From Idiomarina seosinensis_A (GTDB lineage Bacteria > Pseudomonadota > Gammaproteobacteria > Enterobacterales > Alteromonadaceae): a DNA stretch of 64,000 nt. The position numbers were made by a program, and so were the translations under genes. The first letter of the stretch is position 1. Each line of letters starts with the position of its first letter. The notes under the pieces are model-generated. The model did no database searches and was not told where the DNA came from. It worked only from the letters and a program-made list of their open reading frames with translations. Shown piece by piece: positions 8,608-17,011 of the stretch. Location: the NCBI RefSeq assembly GCF_044797955.1, contig NZ_CP085211.1, positions 992,001-1,056,000 on the forward strand, in the 5' to 3' direction.

Positions 8608-9396
8608 TTAGTGGTGAATAACACGCGGTAACTGTTGCTCTTCTTCCGCTCTAAGGGTAAGCACCTCGACGCCATCGTCGGTGACCAGCAAGGTGTGCTC
8701 CCACTGCGCACTAAGGCTGCGATCTTTGGTTAATACAGTCCAGCCATCTTTCATTAATTTCGTATGGCGCTTACCGGCATTAACCATAGGTTCAATGGTA
8801 AAACACATACCGGCCTGCAGTTCCACACCGGTACCAGCCTTACCGTAATGAACTATTTGCGGGTCTTCATGAAAACCGGCCCCAATACCGTGGCCGCAAT
8901 ATTCGCGGACAATAGAGTAACCGTGGCTTTCAGCATGCTGTTGTATGGCCTCGGCGAAATCACCCAGCTGGATTCCTGGTTTAACCATTTCAATTGCTTT
9001 ATATAACGACTCCTGTGTCACCCGAATCAGGCGTTCTGCCAGAATTGACGGTTTACCGACGATAAACATCTTCGAGGTATCGCCGTGATAACCATCAAGG
9101 ATAACCGTAACATCGATATTCATGATATCGCCGTCTTTTAATTTTTTCGGAGCGGGGATACCGTGGCAAACACAGTGGTTCACCGAGGTACAGATAGACT
9201 TGGGAAAGCCGTGGTAATTTAAGGGTGCCGGCGTGGCACCGTGCCGGATAATGTATTCGTGACAGATAGTATCCAGTTCTTCTGTTGTGACTCCGGGTTT
9301 GACATAATCACCGATCATTTCCAATACACTTGCAGCCAGGCGGCCCGCGGCCCGCATTTTTTCGATTTCAGCGGGCGTTTTTATTGAAATATCCAT
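8608..9396 (-). CDS. map: Methionine aminopeptidase, type I
   Basis: Removes the initiator methionine from nascent proteins. The five metal ligands are all present: Asp95, Asp106 (in DGYHGDTSKMF), His169 (GHGIGAGFHEDP), Glu202 (TIEPM) and Glu233 (QWEHTLLV). The length is 262 residues (E. coli 264). The ATG at 9396 gives the family start MDISIKTPAEIEKMR; the frame runs open for 60 more codons toward rpsB without similarity. It is divergent from rpsB and leads the map-glnD-dapD unit. Confidence 0.96.
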   Translation of the reverse strand: MDISIKTPAEIEKMRAAGRLAASVLEMIGDYVKPGVTTEELDTICHEYIIRHGATPAPLNYHGFPKSICTSVNHCVCHGIPAPKKLKDGDIMNIDVTVILDGYHGDTSKMFIVGKPSILAERLIRVTQESLYKAIEMVKPGIQLGDFAEAIQQHAESHGYSIVREYCGHGIGAGFHEDPQIVHYGKAGTGVELQAGMCFTIEPMVNAGKRHTKLMKDGWTVLTKDRSLSAQWEHTLLVTDDGVEVLTLRAEEEQQLPRVIHH

Positions 9397-9486
9397 TAAC
9401 ACAGCTCTCTTTAAAGCAGACGAAATAAAACCAAATTTAGAGGCACAGTTTACCAGCCACCAACGCTTTTCGCTATCCTCATTATA

Positions 9487-9515
9487 TTGCGTTGTGTGCG
9501 GTGTTATGGTATAAC
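9487..9515 (+). promoter_or_regulatory. Probable sigma-70 promoter of rpsB-tsf
   Basis: TTGCGT (9487-9492) and TATAAC (9510-9515) have a 17-base spacer, followed by a GC-rich start region (GCGCGCC). That discriminator is typical of growth-rate- and ppGpp-controlled ribosomal promoters. Transcription would begin near 9522 and leave a leader of about 130 bases. A perfect TATAAT read on the other strand overlaps the -35 box and may serve map, but its -35 is poor. Confidence 0.55.
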
Positions 9516-9560
9516 TTGCGCGCCAAATTTGATGGCATCTTAATTTTAACTCTAAACCAC

Positions 9561-9650
9561 ACATGTACCGGCACATAACACGGGGTGCTCACTAGAATGA
9601 GTCGTGCTATGGGGTACATGGAGGCTTAACCCCCAAAAAAGGAAAAAGAT
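9561..9650 (+). promoter_or_regulatory. Structured rpsB leader, probable S2 autoregulatory element
   Basis: The rpsB leader can fold into a long stem. CATGTACC (9562-9569) pairs perfectly with GGTACATG (9613-9620). Inside are GCAC (9571-9574) with GTGC (9604-9607) and a small CTCA/TGAG hairpin (9588-9601). GGGGT at 9582-9586 is complementary to ACCCC at 9629-9633, just before the SD (GGAAAAAG, 9641), which would make a pseudoknot. Ribosomal protein S2 is known to repress rpsB-tsf through its 5' leader in gammaproteobacteria; assignment here is from position and foldability. Confidence 0.6.
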
Positions 9651-9651
9651 T

Positions 9652-10380
9652 ATGGCAAACGTGTCAATGCGTGACATGCTGAAAGCTGGTGTCCATTTCG
9701 GTCACCAAACCCGTTTCTGGAACCCAAAAATGAAGCCTTTTATTTTTGGAGCCCGCAACAAGATTCACATCATTAACCTTGAAAAAACTGTGCCAATGTT
9801 CAACGACGCGTTGAGCTACGTTCAGCACGTGGCTTCAAACAAAGGTAAAGTTTTGTTTGTTGGTACTAAGCGCGCTGCGGCAGAGCCAATCAAAGAAGCG
9901 GCACAAGCCTGTGGTCAGTATTACGTTAACCATCGTTGGTTAGGTGGTATGTTGACTAACTGGAAGACAGTTCGCCAGTCAATCAAGCGTCTTAAAGACC
10001 TGGAAATCATGAGCCAGGACGGGACTTTTGAAAAACTGACCAAAAAAGAAGCTTTGGTTAACACCCGTGAAATGGAAAAGCTTGAGAAAAGTCTCGGCGG
10101 TATCAAAAACATGGGCGGTTTACCGGATGTATTGTTTGTCATTGATGCCGATCACGAACACATTGCGGTAAAAGAAGCGAACAATCTGGGTATCCCAGTG
10201 GTTTCGGTTGTTGATACTAACTCCGACCCTGATAACATTGATTACATTATCCCAGGCAATGATGATGCAATTCGCGCAGTACAGTTATACTTGAATGCAG
10301 CGGCAGATGCGATTAAAGAAGCAAGCTCTGCGCCGGCAGGCAAAGACAGCGACGAATTTGTTGAAGCAACTGAAGAATAA
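9652..10380 (+). CDS. rpsB: 30S ribosomal protein S2
   Basis: Small-subunit ribosomal protein, 242 residues. It is recognised by the start VSMRDMLKAGVHFGHQTRFWNPKM, the segment NHRWLGGMLTNWKTVRQSI, and DVLFVIDADHEHIAVKEA with the acidic C-terminal tail. The ATG at 9652 follows a strong GGAAAAAG SD; a 16-codon in-frame extension upstream falls inside the structured leader and is not coding. It is followed after 14 bases by tsf, the classical pair. Confidence 0.98.
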   Translation: MANVSMRDMLKAGVHFGHQTRFWNPKMKPFIFGARNKIHIINLEKTVPMFNDALSYVQHVASNKGKVLFVGTKRAAAEPIKEAAQACGQYYVNHRWLGGMLTNWKTVRQSIKRLKDLEIMSQDGTFEKLTKKEALVNTREMEKLEKSLGGIKNMGGLPDVLFVIDADHEHIAVKEANNLGIPVVSVVDTNSDPDNIDYIIPGNDDAIRAVQLYLNAAADAIKEASSAPAGKDSDEFVEATEE

Positions 10381-10394
10381 TTGAGGATAAAACC

Positions 10395-11273
10395 ATGGCA
10401 ATTACAGCAGCTCTGGTAAAAGAACTGCGCGAGCGCACTGGCGCTGGCATGATGGACTGCAAAAAAGCGTTGCAGGAAGTTGACGGTGATATGGAAGCGG
10501 CTATTGAACTGATGCGCAAAAGCGGTCAGGCGAAAGCAGCTAAAAAAGCGGGTCGTACGGCCGCTGAAGGTGTCATTTTGGTCAAGTCTGAAGGCAGCCA
10601 GGCGACTTTGGTTGAGCTGAACTGCGAAACCGATTTTGTTGCTCGTGATGACAGCTTCCTGGCGTTTGGCGAAAAGGTTATCAACACGGCTTTTGCTAAT
10701 AAAGAAAACGATGTTGAAAAATTGCGCACAACAGAAGTTGATGGTGAAACCATCGAAAAAATGCGTGAAGACCTGGTCGCTAAAATTGGTGAAAACATGG
10801 CGGTACGCCGTGTCTCTACCATTGAGCGTGGCGATGTTGTTGCGACTTACACGCACGGCGCCCGTATCGGTGTAGCAGTGGCGTTAACCGGTGGTGATGA
10901 AGCTCTGGCGCGCGATCTGTGCATGCACGTTGCAGCGAGCAACCCACAGTTTGTTAAGCCGGAAGACGTTGACGCCGAAGTCGTTGAAAAAGAACGCGCA
11001 ATTCAAATCGATATCGCTATGCAAAGCGGTAAGCCGAAAGAAATTGCTGAAAAAATGGTTGAAGGCCGGATGCGCAAGTTTACCGGTGAAATCAGCCTGA
11101 CTGGCCAGCCGTTTGTTAAGGACCCGTCTGTTACGGTAGGTGAGCTACTGAAGCAACACGGTGCCGATGTCGAAACCTTTGTTCGTTTTGAAGTGGGCGA
11201 AGGCATTGAGCGTAAAGAAGAAGACTTTGCTTCTGAAGTTCAGGCTCAAGTGGCGGCAGCGAGCAAAGGTTAA
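10395..11273 (+). CDS. tsf: Translation elongation factor Ts
   Basis: Guanine-nucleotide exchange factor for EF-Tu. The 292-residue product contains the two family signatures: LRERTGAGMMDCKKAL near residues 11-26 and ELNCETDFVARDDSFL near 74-89, the EF-Tu contact region (TDFV). The remainder matches the bacterial EF-Ts core and dimerisation segments. It is cotranscribed with rpsB and followed by a strong terminator. Confidence 0.98.
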   Translation: MAITAALVKELRERTGAGMMDCKKALQEVDGDMEAAIELMRKSGQAKAAKKAGRTAAEGVILVKSEGSQATLVELNCETDFVARDDSFLAFGEKVINTAFANKENDVEKLRTTEVDGETIEKMREDLVAKIGENMAVRRVSTIERGDVVATYTHGARIGVAVALTGGDEALARDLCMHVAASNPQFVKPEDVDAEVVEKERAIQIDIAMQSGKPKEIAEKMVEGRMRKFTGEISLTGQPFVKDPSVTVGELLKQHGADVETFVRFEVGEGIERKEEDFASEVQAQVAAASKG

Positions 11274-11310
11274 TCTTTGTGGCTGGGTCGCAACCCGATA
11301 AGTAATGATC

Positions 11311-11350
11311 AAAAACCGCGTCTTGAAGGTTCAGGGCGCGGTTTTTTTTA
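11311..11350 (+). terminator. Intrinsic terminator after tsf
   Basis: AAAAACCGCG (11311-11320) pairs with CGCGGTTTTT (11337-11346), with an inner CTTGAA/TTCAGG stem. The hairpin is followed by a run of eight T. It probably ends most rpsB-tsf transcripts before pyrH. Confidence 0.85.
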
Positions 11351-11393
11351 AATAGATTTTTTGTTACTCCATGTAAGCTTAAGCGAGGCAATA

Positions 11394-12131
11394 ATGAGCA
11401 CCCACCCGAAACCCAGTTACCGACGTATTTTATTAAAATTAAGTGGCGAAGCTTTAATGGGCGACGAGCCATTTGGTATTGATGCCAAAGTCCTTGATCG
11501 TATGGCACAGGAAATTAAGGAGCTGGTTGAGCTTGGTGTCCAGGTTGGTCTGGTCATCGGTGGCGGTAATCTGTTTCGTGGCGAGGGTCTGGCGCGTGCG
11601 GGCATGAACCGTGTTGTTGGCGATCACATGGGTATGCTGGCAACGGTAATGAACGGCTTAGCAATGCGCGACGCTTTACATCGGGCCTTTGTGAATGCTC
11701 GCTTAATGTCGGCGATTGAGTTGACTGGAGTCTGCGACAGCTATAACTGGGCGGATGCAATCAGCCTGTTAAAGTCCGGGCGGGTTGTTATATTTTCTGC
11801 CGGTACCGGAAATCCTTTTTTCACAACGGACTCTGCCGCTTGCTTACGAGGCATTGAGATTGAAGCTGAGTTAGTTCTGAAAGGCACTAAAGTCGATGGC
11901 GTCTATTCATCTGATCCGGCTCAGGATCCCGAAGCAAAATTATACCAGCATATTAATTATGACGATGTCCTGCAGCAACAGCTTAAAGTCATGGATTTAG
12001 CCGCCTTTACACTGGCCCGTGACCATGGTCTGCCAATCCGGGTGTTTAATATGAATAAACCGGGTGCATTGCGGTCAGTGATTCTTGGCGAAGAAGAAGG
12101 TACACTTATCAGTAGTGGCGCAAATATTTAA
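11394..12131 (+). CDS. pyrH: Uridylate kinase (UMP kinase)
   Basis: Phosphorylates UMP to UDP in pyrimidine nucleotide synthesis; hexameric, of the amino-acid-kinase fold. The 245 residues show the N-terminal phosphate-binding motif LLKLSGEALMG, the GLVIGGGNLFRG loop, and VILFSAGTGNPFFTTD-like nucleotide-binding sequence near the middle. The ATG at 11394 has an SD (GCGAGG) upstream; an 11-codon extension upstream lies against the terminator and is unlikely. It sits in the standard tsf-pyrH-frr order. Confidence 0.97.
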   Translation: MSTHPKPSYRRILLKLSGEALMGDEPFGIDAKVLDRMAQEIKELVELGVQVGLVIGGGNLFRGEGLARAGMNRVVGDHMGMLATVMNGLAMRDALHRAFVNARLMSAIELTGVCDSYNWADAISLLKSGRVVIFSAGTGNPFFTTDSAACLRGIEIEAELVLKGTKVDGVYSSDPAQDPEAKLYQHINYDDVLQQQLKVMDLAAFTLARDHGLPIRVFNMNKPGALRSVILGEEEGTLISSGANI

Positions 12132-12157
12132 TAACGAATCAGGTAAAAGGTAACAAC

Positions 12158-12715
12158 GTGATTAATGAAATTATAAAAGACGCCGAAGAGCGCATGCAAA
12201 AAAGCGTAGATGCATTACGCAATCAAATGTCAAAAGTACGTACGGGCCGTGCTCATCCCAGTCTGCTGGATGGGGTAATGGTTAAGTATTATGGCGTTGA
12301 TACGCCATTACGTCAGTTGGCTAACATAACGACAGAAGACTCGCGCACCTTAGCGTTAACGGTGTTTGACCGCTCCTCAAGCCAAGCTGTCGAAAAAGCC
12401 ATTATGGACTCTGACTTAGGTCTTAATCCAGCTTCAGCAGGAACGGTTATCCGTATTCCGCTGCCGGCATTAACCGAAGAACGTCGCCGCGATCTGGTAA
12501 AAATCGTACGCAATGAGGCCGAACAGGGTCGTGTAGCAGTGCGTAATGTCCGACGTGATGCCAATGGCGATTTAAAAGAGTTGTTGAAAGAAAAAGAAAT
12601 AACTGAAGATGAAGAGCGTAACGCTGAGGAACAAATCCAAAAGATCACTGACAAATACGTTAAGCAGATCGATGATGCGTTGAAAAACAAAGAAGAGGAC
12701 CTGATGGAGGTCTGA
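12158..12715 (+). CDS. frr: Ribosome recycling factor
   Basis: With EF-G, splits post-termination ribosomes. The 185 residues equal the E. coli length, with SKVRTGRAHPSLLDG, PLRQLANITTEDSRTL, LGLNPASAGTVIRIPLP and VRNVRRDAN all highly typical. It starts with GTG, preceded by AAAAGG. It follows pyrH by 26 bases. Confidence 0.98.
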   Translation: MINEIIKDAEERMQKSVDALRNQMSKVRTGRAHPSLLDGVMVKYYGVDTPLRQLANITTEDSRTLALTVFDRSSSQAVEKAIMDSDLGLNPASAGTVIRIPLPALTEERRRDLVKIVRNEAEQGRVAVRNVRRDANGDLKELLKEKEITEDEERNAEEQIQKITDKYVKQIDDALKNKEEDLMEV

Positions 12716-12741
12716 TTCTGATCGCATCTAATTTTGGTTAT

Positions 12742-12777
12742 AAACGCCGTGTTAATCGCACTTACGCGGCGTTTTTA
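12742..12777 (+). terminator. Intrinsic terminator after frr
   Basis: AAACGCCG (12742-12749) pairs with CGGCGTTT (12767-12774) and is followed by T-rich sequence. It lies in the 79-base frr-uppS gap and separates the translation genes from the isoprenoid and envelope operon. Confidence 0.75.
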
Positions 12778-12794
12778 TTATTTATGGCAACAGC

Positions 12795-13568
12795 ATGACA
12801 GATCTTCCAACGCTACAGCAAATTGTTCCTAAGCATGTAGCAATTATCATGGATGGTAATGGCCGGTGGGCAAAACAGCGTGGTAAACTGCGCACCTTTG
12901 GCCATAAGGCCGGTGCTGAAGCAGTTCGCCGTGCAGTTGCCTTTGCGCGGCGCAATGGTATTCAGTCATTAACGTTATTTGCCTTTAGCAGTGAAAACTG
13001 GCGCCGTCCTGAAAAGGAAGTGTCAGTGCTTATGGATTTATTCATGACCGTGCTGAAGCGTGAACTGAAGCAGCTACATGACAACGATATAAAGCTGCAG
13101 ATTATTGGTGACCGCAGCCGGTTTTCAGAGCGACTGCAGCGTCGTATTGCTGAGGCTGAGCAGAAAACAGCCGCCAACCAGTTGCTGACACTTAATGTTG
13201 CCGCTAATTATGGCGGCCAGTGGGATATAACTCAGGCTGCACAAACATTGGCGCGGCAGGTTGAACAGGGTGAGCTGACTAGCGAGCAGATAACTCCTGA
13301 GCAGCTGGCACAGCACCTGCAGCTGGCGCAACAGCCAACACCGGACTTAGTTATCCGTACTGGCGGTGAATGTCGCATGAGCAACTTTTTATTGTGGCAG
13401 GCGGCCTACGCCGAGCTGTATTTTACGCCGGTGCTTTGGCCAGACTTTGATGATGATGTTTTTTTACAGGCGGTTGTTGAGTTTGCGCAGCGGGAACGCC
13501 GGTTTGGTTTAACCAGTGAACAGCTGGAAAGCGTGATACAAAAAATTGAAACCCGGGTAGAGGAATAA
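12795..13568 (+). CDS. uppS: Undecaprenyl diphosphate synthase (cis-prenyltransferase)
   Basis: Condenses eight isopentenyl units onto farnesyl diphosphate to give the C55 carrier lipid of peptidoglycan and O-antigen synthesis. The catalytic motif HVAIIMDGNGRWAK is at residues 14-27, with Asp20. FAFSSENWRRP and the C-terminal RTGGECRMSNFLLWQAAYAE signature follow. The length of 257 is normal. It is followed by cdsA after 4 bases. Confidence 0.97.
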   Translation: MTDLPTLQQIVPKHVAIIMDGNGRWAKQRGKLRTFGHKAGAEAVRRAVAFARRNGIQSLTLFAFSSENWRRPEKEVSVLMDLFMTVLKRELKQLHDNDIKLQIIGDRSRFSERLQRRIAEAEQKTAANQLLTLNVAANYGGQWDITQAAQTLARQVEQGELTSEQITPEQLAQHLQLAQQPTPDLVIRTGGECRMSNFLLWQAAYAELYFTPVLWPDFDDDVFLQAVVEFAQRERRFGLTSEQLESVIQKIETRVEE

Positions 13569-13572
13569 ATTT

Positions 13573-14436
13573 TTGTTAAAACAACGAATACTCACAGCTT
13601 TGCTGTTAATACCGGTCGCTTTATACGCGGTTTTCTTGTTGCCGCTTTGGGGCTTTTCTTTATTTATTCAGCTGGTATTGATGCTCGGGGCCTGGGAATG
13701 GTCTCCGTTAATGGGCGTTAAGCGCACCAGTAGCCGAATTGCCTACACATTAGTAGTTGGAGCCGTCATTGGCGTACTCAGTTTGTTGGCACCCTACCAG
13801 CACTTATGGACAAATGGCACTCTGGATCCACTGATTTACTACACCATTTTAGTGGGCGGTGTGTGGTGGGTTGCGGCACTCGCTCTGATTGTCAATTATC
13901 CCTCCAGTCGCCGGCTCTGGGCGCGCACCCGCTCGATTGTGGGCTGTTTCGGGTTAGCCATATTTGTGCCGTGTTGGGCTGCGCTGGTAACGGTTCGCTC
14001 TATTAATATCGATGAACAGCCGTATTTTGGCGGCTGGGTAGTGCTATTTATTTTACTGCTGGTATGGGCCGCTGATGTGGGTGCCTATTTTGCCGGGGTT
14101 CGCTACGGACGTAATAAAATGATGCCGGCAGTCAGCCCGGGGAAAACCATGGAAGGCTTGTGCGGCGGCATCAGCCTGGCGTTTGTGGTAATGATGGTGG
14201 TTGCGCACTGGACTAAAATACCGGCTGATCAATTTACCGGTTATTACCTGACGGGTTTATTTACCGTAGTTGCGTCAGTTTTTGGCGATTTGAACGAAAG
14301 TATGTTTAAGCGTGCCGCCGGGGTTAAAGATAGTGGCTCAATATTACCCGGACACGGGGGGATCCTTGACCGGATTGACAGCCTGACGGCCGCTGTTCCC
14401 ATTTTCACCCTGGCTTACCTGGAGTTTTTACACTAA
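13573..14436 (+). CDS. cdsA: Phosphatidate cytidylyltransferase (CDP-diacylglycerol synthase)
   Basis: Makes CDP-diacylglycerol from phosphatidate and CTP, the branch point of phospholipid synthesis; integral inner-membrane protein. The 287 residues carry several membrane segments and the C-terminal CDS signature SMFKRAAGVKDSGSILPGHG followed by GILDRIDS. It appears to start with TTG at 13573, giving MLKQRILTALLLIPVALYAV, which aligns with the E. coli start. No in-frame ATG or GTG occurs before the first membrane segment. Confidence 0.95.
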   Translation: MLKQRILTALLLIPVALYAVFLLPLWGFSLFIQLVLMLGAWEWSPLMGVKRTSSRIAYTLVVGAVIGVLSLLAPYQHLWTNGTLDPLIYYTILVGGVWWVAALALIVNYPSSRRLWARTRSIVGCFGLAIFVPCWAALVTVRSINIDEQPYFGGWVVLFILLLVWAADVGAYFAGVRYGRNKMMPAVSPGKTMEGLCGGISLAFVVMMVVAHWTKIPADQFTGYYLTGLFTVVASVFGDLNESMFKRAAGVKDSGSILPGHGGILDRIDSLTAAVPIFTLAYLEFLH

Positions 14437-14439
14437 CTC

Positions 14440-15633
14440 ATGCGCAGTATAACGATATTAGGAGCGACGGGCTCTATTGGTGAGAGCACACTGGACGTTG
14501 TCCGACGCCATCCTGACAGTTTTCAGGTATTTGCGTTAACGGCGATGTCGCAGGTAACTAAACTGGCGCAACTGTGCCGCGAGTTTAAGCCTGAGGTGGC
14601 GGTCGTGGGTGATGAGACAAGTGCCGCCCAGTTGCAACAACTGCTTGCTGGTGAAGCCACCGAAGTAGTTTATGGTGAGCAGGCTTTAGTGCAGGTTAGT
14701 GCGGCCCGGCAGAGCGATATTGTGATGGCATCGATAGTCGGGGCGGCAGGTTTAAAGCCTACCTTAGCTGCCATTGACGCCGGTAAAACCTTATTGTTAG
14801 CCAATAAAGAAGCGCTGGTAGTCAGCGGCCAGCTGTTTATCGAACACGCGATAAAAAGCGGCGCAAAAATTGTTCCTGTGGACAGTGAACATAATGCCAT
14901 TTTTCAGTGTCTACCTGAATTGGCGCGGCAGCAGATTGGTACCATGAAGTTGGCTGAACAGGGCATTGATTATATTTTATTAACGGGTTCTGGTGGACCA
15001 TTTCGTCAGTTGCCGCTGGAACAACTCGCTGCACAAACGCCAGCGGCGGCCTGTCAGCACCCAAACTGGTCAATGGGCCGCAAAATATCAGTCGATTCCG
15101 CGACGATGATGAATAAAGGGCTTGAATACATTGAAGCGCGTTGGTTATTTAACTGCCAGCCGGAGCAGCTAAAGATTGTTATTCACCCGCAAAGTGTTAT
15201 TCATTCGATGGTGCAGTACATTGATGGTTCAGTGTTGGCGCAGATGGGGCAACCGGATATGCGAACGCCTATCGCTCATTGCCTGGGGTTACCAGAGCGG
15301 TTACGCAGCGGCGTCCCCGGTTTAAATTTCAGCGAAACTGGCGCATTGACATTTTCTCCGCCGGACTTCGCCCGCTACCCTTGTCTCCAGTTAGCGATCG
15401 ATAGCTGTTGGCAAGGGCAGAGTGCTACCACCTGTTTAAATGCCGCCAATGAGGTGGCTGTAGAAGCATTTTTAAATGAACAGATTGGCTTTACTCACAT
15501 TGCGCAGGTGTGTGCGCGTGTTTTAGAGCATGAATTGCCCTCCCGAATTGACTCGATTGAGGATTTATTAGCATTAGATAGTCAGGCGCGGCAGTGGACC
15601 CGCCAGGCGCTCGAGCAGGTGAACAATGTTTGA
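14440..15633 (+). CDS. dxr: 1-deoxy-D-xylulose 5-phosphate reductoisomerase
   Basis: NADPH- and metal-dependent second step of the MEP isoprenoid pathway. The 397 residues show the NADPH-binding start ITILGATGSIGESTLDVVRR, the LANKEALVVSG segment, the metal and substrate site PVDSEHNAIFQCL, and LTGSGGPFR. It begins 3 bases after cdsA, and its last 8 bases overlap the rseP start, so the uppS-cdsA-dxr-rseP unit is tightly packed. Confidence 0.97.
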   Translation: MRSITILGATGSIGESTLDVVRRHPDSFQVFALTAMSQVTKLAQLCREFKPEVAVVGDETSAAQLQQLLAGEATEVVYGEQALVQVSAARQSDIVMASIVGAAGLKPTLAAIDAGKTLLLANKEALVVSGQLFIEHAIKSGAKIVPVDSEHNAIFQCLPELARQQIGTMKLAEQGIDYILLTGSGGPFRQLPLEQLAAQTPAAACQHPNWSMGRKISVDSATMMNKGLEYIEARWLFNCQPEQLKIVIHPQSVIHSMVQYIDGSVLAQMGQPDMRTPIAHCLGLPERLRSGVPGLNFSETGALTFSPPDFARYPCLQLAIDSCWQGQSATTCLNAANEVAVEAFLNEQIGFTHIAQVCARVLEHELPSRIDSIEDLLALDSQARQWTRQALEQVNNV

Positions 15634-16981
15634 TTTTTTGTGGTATGTCGCCTCGTTTGCCGTAACGCTGGGAATTCTGGTAGCGTTTCACGAGTTTGGC
15701 CACTTTTGGGTCGCGCGTCGATGCGGAGTTAAGGTACTGACCTATTCGATTGGCTTTGGCCGTCCCATTTGGTCGCGTGTAGCTAAGGATGGTACCTGCT
15801 ACCAGGTCGGACTAATCCCGCTGGGTGGCTACGTACGAATGTTAGACGAACGTATCGATGATGTGCCGGAAGAAGAGAAGCATTTATCGTTTAATGCGCA
15901 GTCGGTATATCAACGGTTTGCCATCGTTGCGGCCGGGCCGATCGCTAACTTCATTCTTGCGGTTGCCGTGCTTTGGTTAATGTTTGCAATCGGGGTTCCT
16001 ACGGTTAAGCCTGTAGTGGGAGATGTTCAGCCCGGTTCTATTGCTGCTGAAGCGGACCTTAAGCCTGGCAGTGAGATAATTGAGGTTGCCGGCATTCAGG
16101 CTTATGACTGGCAACAAGTGCAGCTCGGACTGATGTCCTCGATTGGTGATTCTTACGTGGATGTTACGCTAGAGACACCAACTGGAGAGCAACAGACACG
16201 ACGACTCGATATCAGCGACTGGCAATTTGACCCTGAAACGCAGTCAACTTTCGGAAGTCTGGGTATTGAAGTATACCGGCCCACGGTTTACACCGAACTG
16301 GCTGAGGTCATGGATGATTCGCCGGCAGCGCAGGCAGGTCTACAGGCAAACGATAAAATACTTCAGGCAAATGGTGAAAGCCTGGAAAGTTGGCAACAGC
16401 TGACGGATAAAATCCGCGAACGAGCGGGTCAGACGATTGAACTCACCATTAGTCGACAAGGGCAAACAGAACAAATTTCTGTGCGGGTGGGTGAACGCGA
16501 AGGTGCCGAAGGTGTCATAGGTTATCTTGGTGTTGTGCCTAAAACAGAACCTTTGCCTGAGGGTTATGTGTTCAACCATCAATATGGTATTGTCGGCGGC
16601 TTGATTCAGGGAGCTGAGCAAACCTGGGACTTGATGGTTATCAGCGTACAAATGATCGGTAAATTGCTGACCGGTGATGTATCGGTGAAAAATTTGGCGG
16701 GGCCGTTAAGTATTGCTGAGGGAGCCGGCGTGAGCGCCGGCAATGGATTTGTTTATTTTTTAAGTTTTCTGGCATTATTGAGTGTTAATTTAGGCATTAT
16801 CAATTTGCTACCGCTGCCGGTGCTGGATGGTGGCCACCTGGCGTTTTTCGCGGTGGAGTGGGCGCGGGGCAAACCGTTGTCAGAAAAAGTTCAAGATGTT
16901 TGCTACCGGATAGGTGCAGCTCTGGTGTTTGCACTGATGTTCGTTGCGATTAGCAATGATATTATCCGTTATGCATTCTGA
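15626..16981 (+). CDS. rseP: Site-2 intramembrane zinc metalloprotease RseP
   Basis: Inner-membrane protease that makes the second cut of anti-sigma factor RseA in the sigma-E response. The zinc motif HEFGH is at residues 22-26 in the first membrane segment, and the third ligand motif LPLPVLDGGHLAFF is near residue 390. Two periplasmic PDZ domains lie between (for example SPAAQAGLQANDKIL). The length of 451 is close to E. coli (450). Its substrate gene rseA is in this window at 39.7 kb. Confidence 0.96.
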   Translation: MFDFLWYVASFAVTLGILVAFHEFGHFWVARRCGVKVLTYSIGFGRPIWSRVAKDGTCYQVGLIPLGGYVRMLDERIDDVPEEEKHLSFNAQSVYQRFAIVAAGPIANFILAVAVLWLMFAIGVPTVKPVVGDVQPGSIAAEADLKPGSEIIEVAGIQAYDWQQVQLGLMSSIGDSYVDVTLETPTGEQQTRRLDISDWQFDPETQSTFGSLGIEVYRPTVYTELAEVMDDSPAAQAGLQANDKILQANGESLESWQQLTDKIRERAGQTIELTISRQGQTEQISVRVGEREGAEGVIGYLGVVPKTEPLPEGYVFNHQYGIVGGLIQGAEQTWDLMVISVQMIGKLLTGDVSVKNLAGPLSIAEGAGVSAGNGFVYFLSFLALLSVNLGIINLLPLPVLDGGHLAFFAVEWARGKPLSEKVQDVCYRIGAALVFALMFVAISNDIIRYAF

Positions 16982-17011
16982 TTTAGAATCAACAATAAGT
17001 AGCTATTAATA

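Noticed and set aside
10242..10856. Long antisense open frame across rpsB and tsf (about 204 codons)
   Set aside because: It spans two highly conserved genes and the gap between them, has no SD, and its translation looks like the complement of biased codons rather than a protein family.
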